Positions 34,699 through 42,880 of a stretch of DNA of 64,000 nt are shown in pieces. The stretch comes from Candidatus Mailhella merdavium (lineage in GTDB: Bacteria; Desulfobacterota; Desulfovibrionia; Desulfovibrionales; Desulfovibrionaceae). The notes under the pieces were generated by a model that was given only the letters and a program-made list of their open reading frames with translations, was not told where the DNA came from and made no database searches. Each line of letters begins with the position of its first letter. Position 1 is the stretch's first letter. Position numbers and translations under genes: made by a program. The stretch spans positions 1 to 64,000 of the forward strand of contig DWXS01000009.1 of the NCBI GenBank assembly GCA_019119045.1, given 5' to 3'.

Positions 34699-35100
34699 TC
34701 ATATAACTGCCTCGATCAGCAGAAATAGTTCTTCTTCTGCTTCTTCAGAAAGATTGTGCTTGCGGCAAAAATTCATCGCTTCGGAATGGCCGGACAAAGA
34801 GAAACACTTAGTCTCCGTTCTCTTATCGTCGCCATATAACCAAAGGTGGCGCAGAGCCTTTTTGCCAGAACTGGATTTCAGAATATCACCGACGGCTTCC
34901 TCGCATTTATAGGTTTTCAGCATTCCATTCTCCTGAAGCGTGCTGAGCGCGACTGTTAGCGCCGCATATTCAGTCTGCCCATAACCAAGTAGAATAGAAT
35001 GCAATACTGTGGGTTGCAGATCATAATTAAAGAGTTCATCCAGTTGCAGACAGTGGGAATCAGCATCTTCAAGGTTCAAAAGCGTAACGTAATGTTCCAT
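34699..35100 (-). CDS. Hypothetical protein of the transfer operon
   Basis: 133 residues, acidic and cytosolic, with helical patterns such as YAALTVALSTLQENGMLKTY and KHNLSEEAEEELFLLIEAVI. AAAAGGAGTTGTC before ATG is a good ribosome binding site. It sits between icmT and the small protein at 34456. Base composition is slightly AT-richer than the dot genes. No function can be assigned. Confidence 0.65.
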   Translation of the reverse strand: MEHYVTLLNLEDADSHCLQLDELFNYDLQPTVLHSILLGYGQTEYAALTVALSTLQENGMLKTYKCEEAVGDILKSSSGKKALRHLWLYGDDKRTETKCFSLSGHSEAMNFCRKHNLSEEAEEELFLLIEAVI

Positions 35101-35118
35101 GACAACTCCTTTTCGAGA

Positions 35119-35388
35119 TTACCAGCGGCAGCGTTTGCGCCACTGACTTTCAGTGTTTCGTGTTTCGCGTCTCCGTCCCATGCAGGCCACGCGGATGGCG
35201 CGGAAGTAGGCGGCGGGAGTCATACCGGTGCGTTGCACCAGATAGAGCGCAACAATGGCGGCAAGCGCCAGTCCAGCCGTCCACCAGGCCCAATGAAAGA
35301 GCCACAGGGCCAGGGGAAAAACGGCGCGGGCGTCCAGAATGAAGATTTTGGGCGTGAGCGCGGTATCGCGCCAGAGAACGTCAGCCAT
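35119..35388 (-). CDS. icmT: IcmT/DotK-position inner-membrane protein (TraK-like)
   Basis: ATG 35388 with AGGAGGTGGAC gives an 89-residue protein starting MADVLWRDTALTPKIFILDA, followed by AVFPLALWLFHWAWWTAGLA and AAIVALYLV transmembrane segments. The WRD...FFLDA pattern and length match IcmT/R64 TraK, a small essential component of I-type secretion systems. The start overlaps the PAPS-reductase-like stop by 8 bases. Confidence 0.85.
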   Translation of the reverse strand: MADVLWRDTALTPKIFILDARAVFPLALWLFHWAWWTAGLALAAIVALYLVQRTGMTPAAYFRAIRVACMGRRRETRNTESQWRKRCRW

Positions 35389-36154
35389 TGTCCACCTCCT
35401 CCGCAAAGCGGGCATCCAGAGCAGAGACGCTGGAATCCTTGAAACGCCGTCTGTTTTCCGGCAGCCAGGATTCCATCATCAGCATCCGTTGCCACAGGTC
35501 AGGGAAGTAGCTGCGAAGTGTCCGCAGTTCATCAAGAGGCTGTAAAGGACAGCAGAAGCAACTGACGCGACTGAAGAAATGGTACAGTCCGCCCCAGGTG
35601 AAGCCACGTTTGTAGCAGTAAGCCAGAGCGTCGGCCTCCGTAACGCCCCATTCCACCAACGGATACCGCTGTACATAATAGGTACTGCCCTTTTTGGTGG
35701 GGCCATCCAGCCGATGCCGTTCATCGGCGGCAAAGCCGATACACTTGCACAGGGGCAGCTCAAGGCCGCTCTGGTGTGTGAGTGCCAGCAGGTGAGCTTT
35801 CAGAGCATCCTGCTTACGTCCCGTACACCAGCGAACGGGAGCATTGGGCCATCCGCGCCCGACTATATGCACCTGACGTGTTCCCCGCCTGGCCACCGGA
35901 TATTCGGAGAGCATCCAGTCAAAGGGCGATTTGTCCGTTTCCACATCTACCGGCAGTCTGGGGCGCAGGCGCGTAATTTTCAGGCCGGTAAAGGCTTCAA
36001 GTTTTTCCAGATGTTCATACATTTCCGGGAATTTCCATCCGGTATCAAAAAACATGACATCGGCCACGGATTCTCCGTGTTCAAGGAGCATGAGCAGCAT
36101 GGCTGTGCTGTCTTTTCCGCCCGACAGGGAAACGATGTTAGAGAATTGTTTCAT
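35381..36154 (-). CDS. PAPS-reductase-family protein inside the transfer operon
   Basis: 257 residues: PP-loop IVSLSGGKDSTAMLLMLLEH, FFDTGWKFPEMYEHLEKL, VRWCTGRKQDALKAHL, and a Cys-rich C-terminal part (FFSRVSCFCCPLQPLDEL). These are adenylate-binding and Cys features of the phosphoadenosine-phosphosulfate reductase/DndC-like superfamily; the protein is shorter than DndC. ATG 36154 (GGAAGGA six bases upstream) lies inside the end of dotB, and the 3' end overlaps icmT. Tight placement argues for a transfer-linked role such as DNA or RNA thiolation or anti-defence; this is inference. Confidence 0.82.
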   Translation of the reverse strand: MKQFSNIVSLSGGKDSTAMLLMLLEHGESVADVMFFDTGWKFPEMYEHLEKLEAFTGLKITRLRPRLPVDVETDKSPFDWMLSEYPVARRGTRQVHIVGRGWPNAPVRWCTGRKQDALKAHLLALTHQSGLELPLCKCIGFAADERHRLDGPTKKGSTYYVQRYPLVEWGVTEADALAYCYKRGFTWGGLYHFFSRVSCFCCPLQPLDELRTLRSYFPDLWQRMLMMESWLPENRRRFKDSSVSALDARFAEEVDNG

Positions 36155-37199
36155 GGTCATTCCTTCCCTTGTCTTTGCGTTCCGCCAGAATCGCCAGACA
36201 GCTTTCTCTGGTGATGTTTCCGTTTTGATAGGCGGTTTGGGCGGCATCCTGAATCCGCTGACCGGAAGCGGCCAGCAGGTCTTCGGTTTTCAGAATCAGA
36301 CGTTCCAGCGGAGTTTCCAGCAGCATTTCCCGAATCTCCGGCGTAAAGGCCAGATACTCGCGCAGGGCGATACGTCCGTTGTTGTCCGGCAGGGGAAGCA
36401 GACGTTGCGAGATGACCAGCCGCAGACTGGAAAGCAGCGTGGCTGCAACTTGCAGTCGTTCAGCGAAGGGAAAGACGTTGATGATACGGCTCAAGGTTTC
36501 CGGCACGGAGCGGGTATGCACGGTGGAATAGGCGGCGACGCCGATTTCCGCGCTCTCCATCATGCCCCGCAGGGTATCGGGATCGCGGCTTTCCCCGATA
36601 AGCACCACGTCCGGGGCTGTGCGCGTACTGTTGCGCGTGGCCGTCAGAAACGATTTCAGGTGTTCGGGAATCGTGCTTTGCGAAACAGGCCCGCCGGGAT
36701 TGGGCACGGCATCAAAGTCGAACTCAATGGGCGCTTCGTAGGTGCTGACGTTACGCCCGCCGGTTTCGATGATGCGCCGCAGAATGGCGGCCAGCAGCGT
36801 GGATTTGCCCGAACCCATGACGCCCGTGACCAGCACCAGTCCGTTGGACGGCATGGCGTGGTCAAGGATGCCCTGTTCGACGTTCAGGTCTTCCAGAGCG
36901 GGCGGCATGGAAGGAATGGTGCGGAAGACAATCTTGACGCCGGTTGAATACCCGTCCGCCACCGGCGTGGCGTTGCCGCGAAAACGGCGGCGCACGCCGC
37001 GCGATTCCTCAATTTCGTGAGCAAAGTCGTAGTCTGACTGGCCGGACTTGATGAGAGCGGACACGGAATTGTTTTTGGTCAGCCGCTCCAGCGCGGCCAG
37101 CAGCTCATCGGTCGTGATGGCCCGCTGCGTGACCTTCCGCCATAAGCCGTTCAACCGCATCCATGCGGGCAGACCGGAGCGCAGATTGAGGTCGGACAT
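36138..37199 (-). CDS. dotB: DotB/TraJ-type secretion ATPase
   Basis: 353 residues from ATG 37199. VTGVMGSGKSTLLAAILRRI is Walker A, VVLIGESRDPDTLRGMME covers the Asp box/Walker B and AAYSTVHTRSVPETLSRI the His box of PilT/DotB ATPases. It powers assembly or substrate transfer. The frame extends upstream without a usual start codon as RIRWTHTELNDLLLWGTHCG, which looks like authentic DotB N-terminal sequence, so the true start may be non-canonical (for example ATT or CTG) or a base may be wrong. It is followed by the PAPS-reductase-like gene. Confidence 0.9.
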   Translation of the reverse strand: MSDLNLRSGLPAWMRLNGLWRKVTQRAITTDELLAALERLTKNNSVSALIKSGQSDYDFAHEIEESRGVRRRFRGNATPVADGYSTGVKIVFRTIPSMPPALEDLNVEQGILDHAMPSNGLVLVTGVMGSGKSTLLAAILRRIIETGGRNVSTYEAPIEFDFDAVPNPGGPVSQSTIPEHLKSFLTATRNSTRTAPDVVLIGESRDPDTLRGMMESAEIGVAAYSTVHTRSVPETLSRIINVFPFAERLQVAATLLSSLRLVISQRLLPLPDNNGRIALREYLAFTPEIREMLLETPLERLILKTEDLLAASGQRIQDAAQTAYQNGNITRESCLAILAERKDKGRNDHETIL

Positions 37200-37292
37200 G
37201 CCGCAGTGGGTTCCCCAGAGCAGCAGGTCGTTGAGTTCCGTATGCGTCCAGCGAATACGGGGTTCATGAGGGTAGAAATCGCTGGCCCCATG

Positions 37293-38555
37293 CTATTTCC
37301 CTCCTTTCTTCCGGGACGCGGGCGTCGCGACCGTGAACGCGGAAGGGGCGGTAATTCTGTACACCTTCTGGCCGATGTTCAGCTTGTTGCCGTTGTCGGA
37401 TCGGCGCGTCCCCAGGTCGGAGGACGCGGTATTGACCCGGCTCAGAAGGTGCTGCGCGGTGAGCAGGTGATAGAGCATGACGCCGCGATAGCTCCGCGCC
37501 ATGCGGGACACGTTGTCGGCATAGAGCTGGTCGGCCTCGGCCAGCCCCTGTGCCCATGCCTCGCGCACGGCGGCTCGCCAGATGGCGCGTTCTTCCGCGT
37601 TCTTCGGCAGCACGGCGGGATGAGGCTCTTCCGGCGAGGGAAATTCATCCGCCATGAGGAATTCCCGCCAGTTGGGGACAACAGCGATGTACCGGGCCGG
37701 TTCCAGCAGTTCATAGGTTGTTTTGGCGGCTGTGGCCGTGGCCCCGTCCTCGATGCGCATGGACGCGCCCGCCCGCGCGATTTGCGGCGGCATGATCAGG
37801 GCTTCACCCTGAGTGAGCATGAGGGGCGCAAAGTTGAAAGCCGTATCCATAATGGCGCTGTAGCGTTCCGTTTCCTCCAGGAGTTGGCCGTAACGCCAGG
37901 ACATGGCTGTCTGGAAGGTGACAAGCCGCGCCGCTTCCCGGATGGCTTTGGGGCGCATAAGCTGAACGGCGGTTTTCTCTTTGCCGGTCGCCGTACCTGT
38001 CATTTCCAGCAGTCCCGCAAGTTCGGCGGGATCGCCGTGACGCGGCCCGGAGGCCGGGTCTGCGGGAATATGGACGGCAAGGTACTGCCCGGAACCGTCT
38101 TCCCGGTACGCGGCGTCATAGGGAGTGAAGGCTCCTTCTTTGGTTACACCATCGGCAGGCTTCGGCGCATTGGCTATTTCCGGCGGCACGGGCGCGGGAT
38201 TGACGGCTTCACCTTGTCTGACGGCGCAGCCGGTCAAACCGGCGCAGAGCAGAAACGGCAAAACAAGTACAGCCAGCTTTTGTGATGCGTTTTTTGAGGA
38301 CAGTTCAACCTGCTGAAAACGCTGACAAAGGATGTTCACCACGCGCGAGGCGTGACGCATGACCACGATGCAGGCAATCAGCAATGCCAGGATACCGCTT
38401 CCACAAAGAACGACGCCGGGCGTGGACAAGTCGGCGGCGGCAAAGCCGTCCTGAAAACCTTCCCGAAATCCTTTTTGATAACTTCCCATGTGGATGGGAG
38501 CCTCACGCAAATCAGGTAACGGCTCGTTGGGGAGAAGGATGGCGGGAGCTTTCAT
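37293..38555 (-). CDS. dotC: DotC/TraI-type core protein with extra N-terminal membrane segment
   Basis: 420 residues; ATG 38555 with GGAGGCACGGTC overlaps the dotD stop (ATGA). The DotC core has AARLVTFQTAMSWRYGQLLE, FNFAPLMLTQGEALIMPPQI and YIAVVPNWREFLM. Upstream of it sits a lipoprotein-like signal (VLVLPFLLCAGLTGCAVRQG) at about residues 90-110, preceded by a different module with a transmembrane helix (VVLCGSGILALLIACIVVM). The internal lipobox suggests either fusion of a small membrane protein to DotC or a second internal start. DotC forms the outer-membrane core with DotD and DotH. Confidence 0.88.
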   Translation of the reverse strand: MKAPAILLPNEPLPDLREAPIHMGSYQKGFREGFQDGFAAADLSTPGVVLCGSGILALLIACIVVMRHASRVVNILCQRFQQVELSSKNASQKLAVLVLPFLLCAGLTGCAVRQGEAVNPAPVPPEIANAPKPADGVTKEGAFTPYDAAYREDGSGQYLAVHIPADPASGPRHGDPAELAGLLEMTGTATGKEKTAVQLMRPKAIREAARLVTFQTAMSWRYGQLLEETERYSAIMDTAFNFAPLMLTQGEALIMPPQIARAGASMRIEDGATATAAKTTYELLEPARYIAVVPNWREFLMADEFPSPEEPHPAVLPKNAEERAIWRAAVREAWAQGLAEADQLYADNVSRMARSYRGVMLYHLLTAQHLLSRVNTASSDLGTRRSDNGNKLNIGQKVYRITAPSAFTVATPASRKKGGK

Positions 38556-39022
38556 GACCGTGCCTCCGCGCCGGAAGTTCTGGCCAGTGTCAGTACCCGG
38601 TTGACGGAATCGACGCGCACTACGGCCTGCGGCTGAATCTGCCATGCGATGTCTTCCAGCAGTTCATGCGCCGGACGGTTCAAACCGCGCACCACGACCG
38701 TTAAAGCCTGCGCGGAAGGAGTCCCCGCCTCTTTATAACGGTAGCCGAGTTGCAGGCAGATTTCCTTGAGCGCCCCAGACGCTTCGCCAGTCCAGGCAAG
38801 GGAAACGGGCATGGTCAGCGAGAGATCGGCTGGCGGCAGCAGCGGCTGTAAGCCCTGTCCGCGCAGTCTGGCGAGCATGGCGAGTTCGCCGTGGGCCTGT
38901 TCCGCAGCCTGTCCAAGCGTAGCTGATACGAAATCGACTTCATGAGGAACCGGAGGCGCTGTTTTCTCCGCGCAGGCCGCAAGAGCCAGACAGGACAGTA
39001 TCAATAGGGTTCTGGGAAACAC
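38552..39022 (-). CDS. dotD: DotD/TraH-type outer-membrane lipoprotein
   Basis: 156 residues from GTG 39022 (AAGGAGTAGCTTC upstream). The lipobox LILSCLALAAC is a clear signal peptidase II site. The mature domain (SLAWTGEASGALKEICLQLG, VVRGLNRPAHELLEDIAWQI) resembles the secretin N-domain fold known for DotD. It should assist outer-membrane insertion of DotH. Next genes are dotC and dotB, the conserved dotDCB order. Confidence 0.9.
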   Translation of the reverse strand: MFPRTLLILSCLALAACAEKTAPPVPHEVDFVSATLGQAAEQAHGELAMLARLRGQGLQPLLPPADLSLTMPVSLAWTGEASGALKEICLQLGYRYKEAGTPSAQALTVVVRGLNRPAHELLEDIAWQIQPQAVVRVDSVNRVLTLARTSGAEARS

Positions 39023-39069
39023 GAAGCTACTCCTTCATAATTAAGGTTAAGAGAGACACACCCCGCCCG

Positions 39070-39498
39070 CTACGGGCGTTTGCGGAAACGCAACAACCAG
39101 CGGCACAGCGGCGTAAAGCGACGGTGACGCAAAATGGAAATACGCCAGAGCGTCGTGACCATGCCGAGCAGACAGGGCGGTGCAACGCAGGCCAATGACA
39201 GGAGGAAAACCGGACTGTGCGACCATGCCGCCGTAATGAGGCAGGCCAGCATCGGAACGGCGAACACCGGCAGACGCAGGCGCAAGGCCGAGATGACGCC
39301 GGGAATATCCGCGTCGGCAATACCCCAAGCCGCAAGAACGAGGGAGAAATCTTCTTCCAGCGCGGCCTGTTCCGAGGCCGCGCGGTTCCGCCGGAAAGCG
39401 GCCAGCCGGGAACTGAAACCGGAACGGAGTTCCGTCAGGTGCTGACGGGATTCACCGGCGAGAGCCAGAACGCTTGAAAGGGAAACGGGCGTTTTCAT
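39070..39498 (-). CDS. Transfer-operon membrane protein, unidentified
   Basis: 142 residues from ATG 39498 (GGAGGTCGGC upstream). The N-terminal half is helical and charged (SRQHLTELRSGFSSRLAAFR); the middle has hydrophobic segments (FAVPMLACLITAAW, VFLLSLACVAPPCLLGMVT); the tail is basic (RHRRFTPLCRWLLRFRKRP). Position between the C5-methylase and dotD suggests an inner-membrane accessory of the I-type system. I cannot assign an Icm/Tra name. Confidence 0.65.
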   Translation of the reverse strand: MKTPVSLSSVLALAGESRQHLTELRSGFSSRLAAFRRNRAASEQAALEEDFSLVLAAWGIADADIPGVISALRLRLPVFAVPMLACLITAAWSHSPVFLLSLACVAPPCLLGMVTTLWRISILRHRRFTPLCRWLLRFRKRP

Positions 39499-40136
39499 GC
39501 CGACCTCCAACCGGGACAGTTCGCCTCAAACACCGCACGGGCAAAGCCCATCGGCGTGGCGCTGCGGAGGTTCGCTCTTTCCGGTGAAGGAGGAAGCCGG
39601 TGCATCCTGCTGCCCTGTACCGGCTCAAGGCGTTTGGGCGGCGGCATGATGAATCCGCCGCCTGTCCAGAGGCAGGTTTTCTTGGTGTACAGGTCGTTTT
39701 CACCACCCGGATAGCCCGCGTAATCACAGGGATCGAAGGTGAAGTCCGGCTTGCGCCAGTAGGTGGAGATGGTGGAAACGGGGTTTTCGATAAGGTACGG
39801 CGCTCGTGTCCATTCCGCGATACGGATGGAGGAATAGAACAGGCGTATGGACTGGAACAACGCGAACAGCCCCTTGTCCCTGAACCATCTTGCCCCGGAA
39901 ACGGCCACATCCGTGCAGGGCGGGAAGAAGGCGGCAAAGGTGATGGGTCTGAACGGCGGCAGCCAGTCGCGCATGTCCGCGCCGACACGGATAATGTTTC
40001 CCTGTCTCTTTTCTCCCTGCGGATGCTGTATATCGACGCAGTAGCAGAGGTATCCCGCTTCCGCCCAGGGACGTACCATGTTGCCGGTCAAATCAAAGCA
40101 ACTGATGACGGTTTTTTCCTTGTCGAAAATATCCAT
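39495..40136 (-). CDS. Short C5-cytosine DNA methyltransferase-like protein
   Basis: 213 residues. ISCFDLTGNMVRPWAEAGYL is a motif-I-like SAM site; FAAFFPPCTDVAVSGARWF holds the PC catalytic dipeptide; APYLIENPVSTISTYW is the ENP motif. The length is far below standard C5 methylases, as in phage-type small versions, so target recognition may be minimal. The stop overlaps the next start (ATGA). It follows dotA by 2 bases, so it belongs to the transfer operon, where self-methylation could protect against restriction. Confidence 0.85.
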   Translation of the reverse strand: MDIFDKEKTVISCFDLTGNMVRPWAEAGYLCYCVDIQHPQGEKRQGNIIRVGADMRDWLPPFRPITFAAFFPPCTDVAVSGARWFRDKGLFALFQSIRLFYSSIRIAEWTRAPYLIENPVSTISTYWRKPDFTFDPCDYAGYPGGENDLYTKKTCLWTGGGFIMPPPKRLEPVQGSRMHRLPPSPERANLRSATPMGFARAVFEANCPGWRSA

Positions 40137-40137
40137 A

Positions 40138-42243
40138 TCAGCTCCTGAAATTCTGTTGCGTCAGTCCCGGCCTGGGGCTGGACGCAGGGGGCTGCGGCGT
40201 TGAAGTCCGGGCGTTGCCCGCGCCGGGGTTGTTCCATTGCCGTGAAATGTCGCCGCGCAGTTCCCGCGCTCCATGAGCGCCGGAAGAAACCGCATTGGTG
40301 GAACCGACAAAGACGTTTTTCACGCCCGCCTGGTCTTCCTTCTCGCCGAGGGCGTGGAACTGCTGGCCTATCCAGTTGGTGACGTGTTCGGGCAGGTAGT
40401 GGATGAGGCTGAAAAATTTGTTGGCCGTCATGATGACCACGATGCCGAGGATGACCAGCATGGCGAATGTACCGGTGATGCCGATGATTTTTGTCTGCAT
40501 GGTTCCGCCGACAAATATCTCGAAACCCGCGCCGAGCAGTCTTCCCACTACGTTCATGAGGATGACGGCGGCGAAGAATCCGCAGACCATAAGCGGCGGG
40601 CGGATGAGGATGCCGAGCAGCAGGAAGTAGCCCCGTTTGCCGTGCTGTCCCGCAGCGCCGTCCCCTTCGGGCAGGGCATGGGCGCAGAGCCAGAGGGGAG
40701 CGGCCACAAGAGCTTCTACCACCAGAATAATCCAGCCCGCCAAGGCCGAAATCCAGCGGATGAACGGAATGGCAGGCAGATAATAAGCCAGCGCCAGGCC
40801 ATAGAGCAGGAGCGGCAGAAAGACCGTGAACAGAGCGAAACTGATGTACTTGTCCAGATTGGGAACGGCCTTGCCCACAAACGGCAGCGCCTTGCCCATC
40901 GAGTGCGCCACGTCCACGATGCCGAGCGCCGAGGCCAGCCCCCAGGCCGAGCCGATGAGGTAATCCCCCACATTGGACACGGCCATAATCGGGTCTTGGC
41001 TGGAGAGCTTTTCCACCGCAATGGGCAGAATGTTTCCGGCTACAAGCTGATTCAACGTAGCCCGCAGCCAGTTGCAGATTTCGTCGAAAGCCCGGCCTTC
41101 GTCCGTGACGGACGGTGTGGCCGTGGTGTCGGAAATGCCGCGCCGACTGGCGTAGGCGGTCTTGACGTAGTTGGCTACCCTTTCTTTGGCGGCTTCATAG
41201 TCCCGAAGACCGTGCATCAGCGCCTGAAGCTCCGACACGGTATATTCATGCGGACTGTAGGTGACGCCGGAGTACATGGCTTCCCGGACTTCCTGATTGA
41301 TCCAGGCGATTGACCAGTAGGATGAGCCTGCTGCGAACCAGCCGTATTGCGCGGCGTTTTCCCTGAACTCGTTGAGCTTGCCCTGAAGCTGTCCCTGTTG
41401 CGCGTAGCTTTGCAGGCCGGAAAGGATGGTCGTGTTGACCTGATTGGCCGCATCGTACAGGGCGCGAGGCTCGATGGAAGACGCGGGCGTATCGGGATCG
41501 GCAAGCTGTTGCGCCAGCGGCGAGAGCGCGGAAATGGCCGCGCCCACGGCATTGACCTTACCCCGGCATAAGGCGTCGCCTTCGTCCACGCAGGAAACCG
41601 TGATGCTTCCCGCATTGCCGTTGAAGATGAATTTGTATTCGCCCCCGGACTGGAACCAGTTGCCGCTGTATTTCCATTCTCCGCCCGGCGTGATGTTCAG
41701 ACCGCGCCGTTCGTTCAGGTAATACTGGAGCGTCAGCGATTCCAGAGCGCCGTTGGTGATGGACGCATACTGCGTGACGTTCTGATCCGGAGCCTGGGGA
41801 GAAAGCTGCCCGCCATGCTCCACAAAATAATCCGTACCCAGCTCCCAGACGTAGTTGCCAAGATTGATGGAAAAGCCGATGCAGGCCAGAATCGCCACCT
41901 GAAACAGACTCACTCCCTTGAAGATGGGAGCCAATGCCCCCATTGCGCCCACAAAACGCAAGGGCATCCACAAGGAACTGTATCGCTTGCCGAAAGGCGT
42001 TCCCTCGTGCGCTGTTCCGGCCACGGCAACGGCCAGCACCCAGATGAACAGGGCCGACACCACAGCCAGCGCGATCAGGTTGAAGGCGCTGAACATTTCA
42101 AGCATCAATTCCGATGCCTGCGAACCTCCGAGACTCGTGCCCCAGGTATCCCATCCCTGACCGAGAAAGGTATCAAGGATATGTTTACTGGCATCGGTCG
42201 GGAGCAGGACTTCCGAAGTCGCGGGAAGGTCAGACGAGGCCAT
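40138..42243 (-). CDS. dotA: DotA/TraY-type polytopic membrane protein
   Basis: 701 residues from ATG 42243, chosen for GGAGGGCAGTC upstream; the track start at 42336 lies beyond. Membrane segments include LIALAVVSALFIWVLAVAVA, FQVAILACIGFSINLGNYVW, LFTVFLPLLLYGLALAYYLP and MLVILGIVVIMTANKFFSLI, around a large periplasmic region (TQYASITNGALESLTLQYYL). This is the DotA/TraY pattern. The C-terminal 60 residues are Pro/Ser-rich. A toxin-antitoxin cassette lies between this gene and the one upstream. Confidence 0.92.
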   Translation of the reverse strand: MASSDLPATSEVLLPTDASKHILDTFLGQGWDTWGTSLGGSQASELMLEMFSAFNLIALAVVSALFIWVLAVAVAGTAHEGTPFGKRYSSLWMPLRFVGAMGALAPIFKGVSLFQVAILACIGFSINLGNYVWELGTDYFVEHGGQLSPQAPDQNVTQYASITNGALESLTLQYYLNERRGLNITPGGEWKYSGNWFQSGGEYKFIFNGNAGSITVSCVDEGDALCRGKVNAVGAAISALSPLAQQLADPDTPASSIEPRALYDAANQVNTTILSGLQSYAQQGQLQGKLNEFRENAAQYGWFAAGSSYWSIAWINQEVREAMYSGVTYSPHEYTVSELQALMHGLRDYEAAKERVANYVKTAYASRRGISDTTATPSVTDEGRAFDEICNWLRATLNQLVAGNILPIAVEKLSSQDPIMAVSNVGDYLIGSAWGLASALGIVDVAHSMGKALPFVGKAVPNLDKYISFALFTVFLPLLLYGLALAYYLPAIPFIRWISALAGWIILVVEALVAAPLWLCAHALPEGDGAAGQHGKRGYFLLLGILIRPPLMVCGFFAAVILMNVVGRLLGAGFEIFVGGTMQTKIIGITGTFAMLVILGIVVIMTANKFFSLIHYLPEHVTNWIGQQFHALGEKEDQAGVKNVFVGSTNAVSSGAHGARELRGDISRQWNNPGAGNARTSTPQPPASSPRPGLTQQNFRS

Positions 42244-42275
42244 GACTGCCCTCCATGTCGATGTCGGGGGTAAAG

Positions 42276-42303
42276 TTGACTTTATGCTCATGTGAGCTAC
42301 AAT
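42276..42303 (+). promoter_or_regulatory. Promoter and operator of the relB/yafQ-type module
   Basis: TTGACT (42276-42281) and TACAAT (42298-42303) are 16 bases apart. GCTCATGTGAGC (42286-42297), arms GCTCA/TGAGC, lies in the spacer as a likely antitoxin operator. The promoter faces against the dot operon. Confidence 0.7.
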
Positions 42304-42325
42304 GTTGAAAACAAGGAGAAGACCT

Positions 42326-42586
42326 ATGCCTGCCAATGACTATGTTCGTGCCAGAATTGACCCGGTCATCAAGAATGAAGCGGCAACCGTGCTTGCGAAA
42401 ATGGGCCTGACGGTATCCGACCTCTGTCGTATCGCTCTGACCAGAGTAGCCCATGAAAAACGCCTGCCGTTCAACCTGGAAATCCCCAATGAGGAAACCA
42501 GAAAGGCATTTGAGGCTATTGATAAGCGTGAAGGGCTGCATTACGCCAAAGATGCGGATGACATGTTCAAACAGTTGGGCATATAA
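42326..42586 (+). CDS. RelB/DinJ-type antitoxin
   Basis: 86 residues from ATG 42326 (AAGGAGAAGACCT). YVRARIDPVIKNEAATVLAK then MGLTVSDLCRIALTRVAHEK is the ribbon-helix-helix N-terminus of the RelB/DinJ family; the C-terminal tail (LHYAKDADDMFKQLGI) binds the toxin. It neutralises the downstream YafQ-like toxin and represses the shared promoter. The stop abuts the toxin start (TAAATG). Confidence 0.92.
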   Translation: MPANDYVRARIDPVIKNEAATVLAKMGLTVSDLCRIALTRVAHEKRLPFNLEIPNEETRKAFEAIDKREGLHYAKDADDMFKQLGI

Positions 42587-42862
42587 ATGCTTCAGCCTGT
42601 ATTCACGACCCCTTTTCAAAAAGACGTTAAACGTGTTGAAAAACGCGGTTACGACATGGAAAAATTGAAGGCGGTGATAAGGCTTGTCCTGCTTAATCAA
42701 AGGCCATTGCCGCAAACGTATAGAGACCATCCTCTTAAGGGAAAGTGGAAACCAAAATGGGAACTGCATATTGAGCCTGATTGGTTGTTGATTTATCAAA
42801 TCTCCGGGGAGCAATGCTTTTTTGCCAGAACCGGCACCCACGCCGACCTTTTTTCGTTGTAG
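42587..42862 (+). CDS. YafQ/RelE-type toxin
   Basis: 91 residues: TTPFQKDVKRVEKRGYDMEK, LPQTYRDHPLKGKWKPKWEL, HIEPDWLLIYQISGEQCFFA and GTHADLFSL form the YafQ RelE-superfamily signature, an mRNA interferase. It ends 18 bases from the convergent end of the traW-like gene. The cassette sits antisense inside the transfer operon, between traW-like and dotA, and probably stabilises the element. Confidence 0.92.
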   Translation: MLQPVFTTPFQKDVKRVEKRGYDMEKLKAVIRLVLLNQRPLPQTYRDHPLKGKWKPKWELHIEPDWLLIYQISGEQCFFARTGTHADLFSL

Positions 42863-42880
42863 TTGTCGCATGATCTCCCC

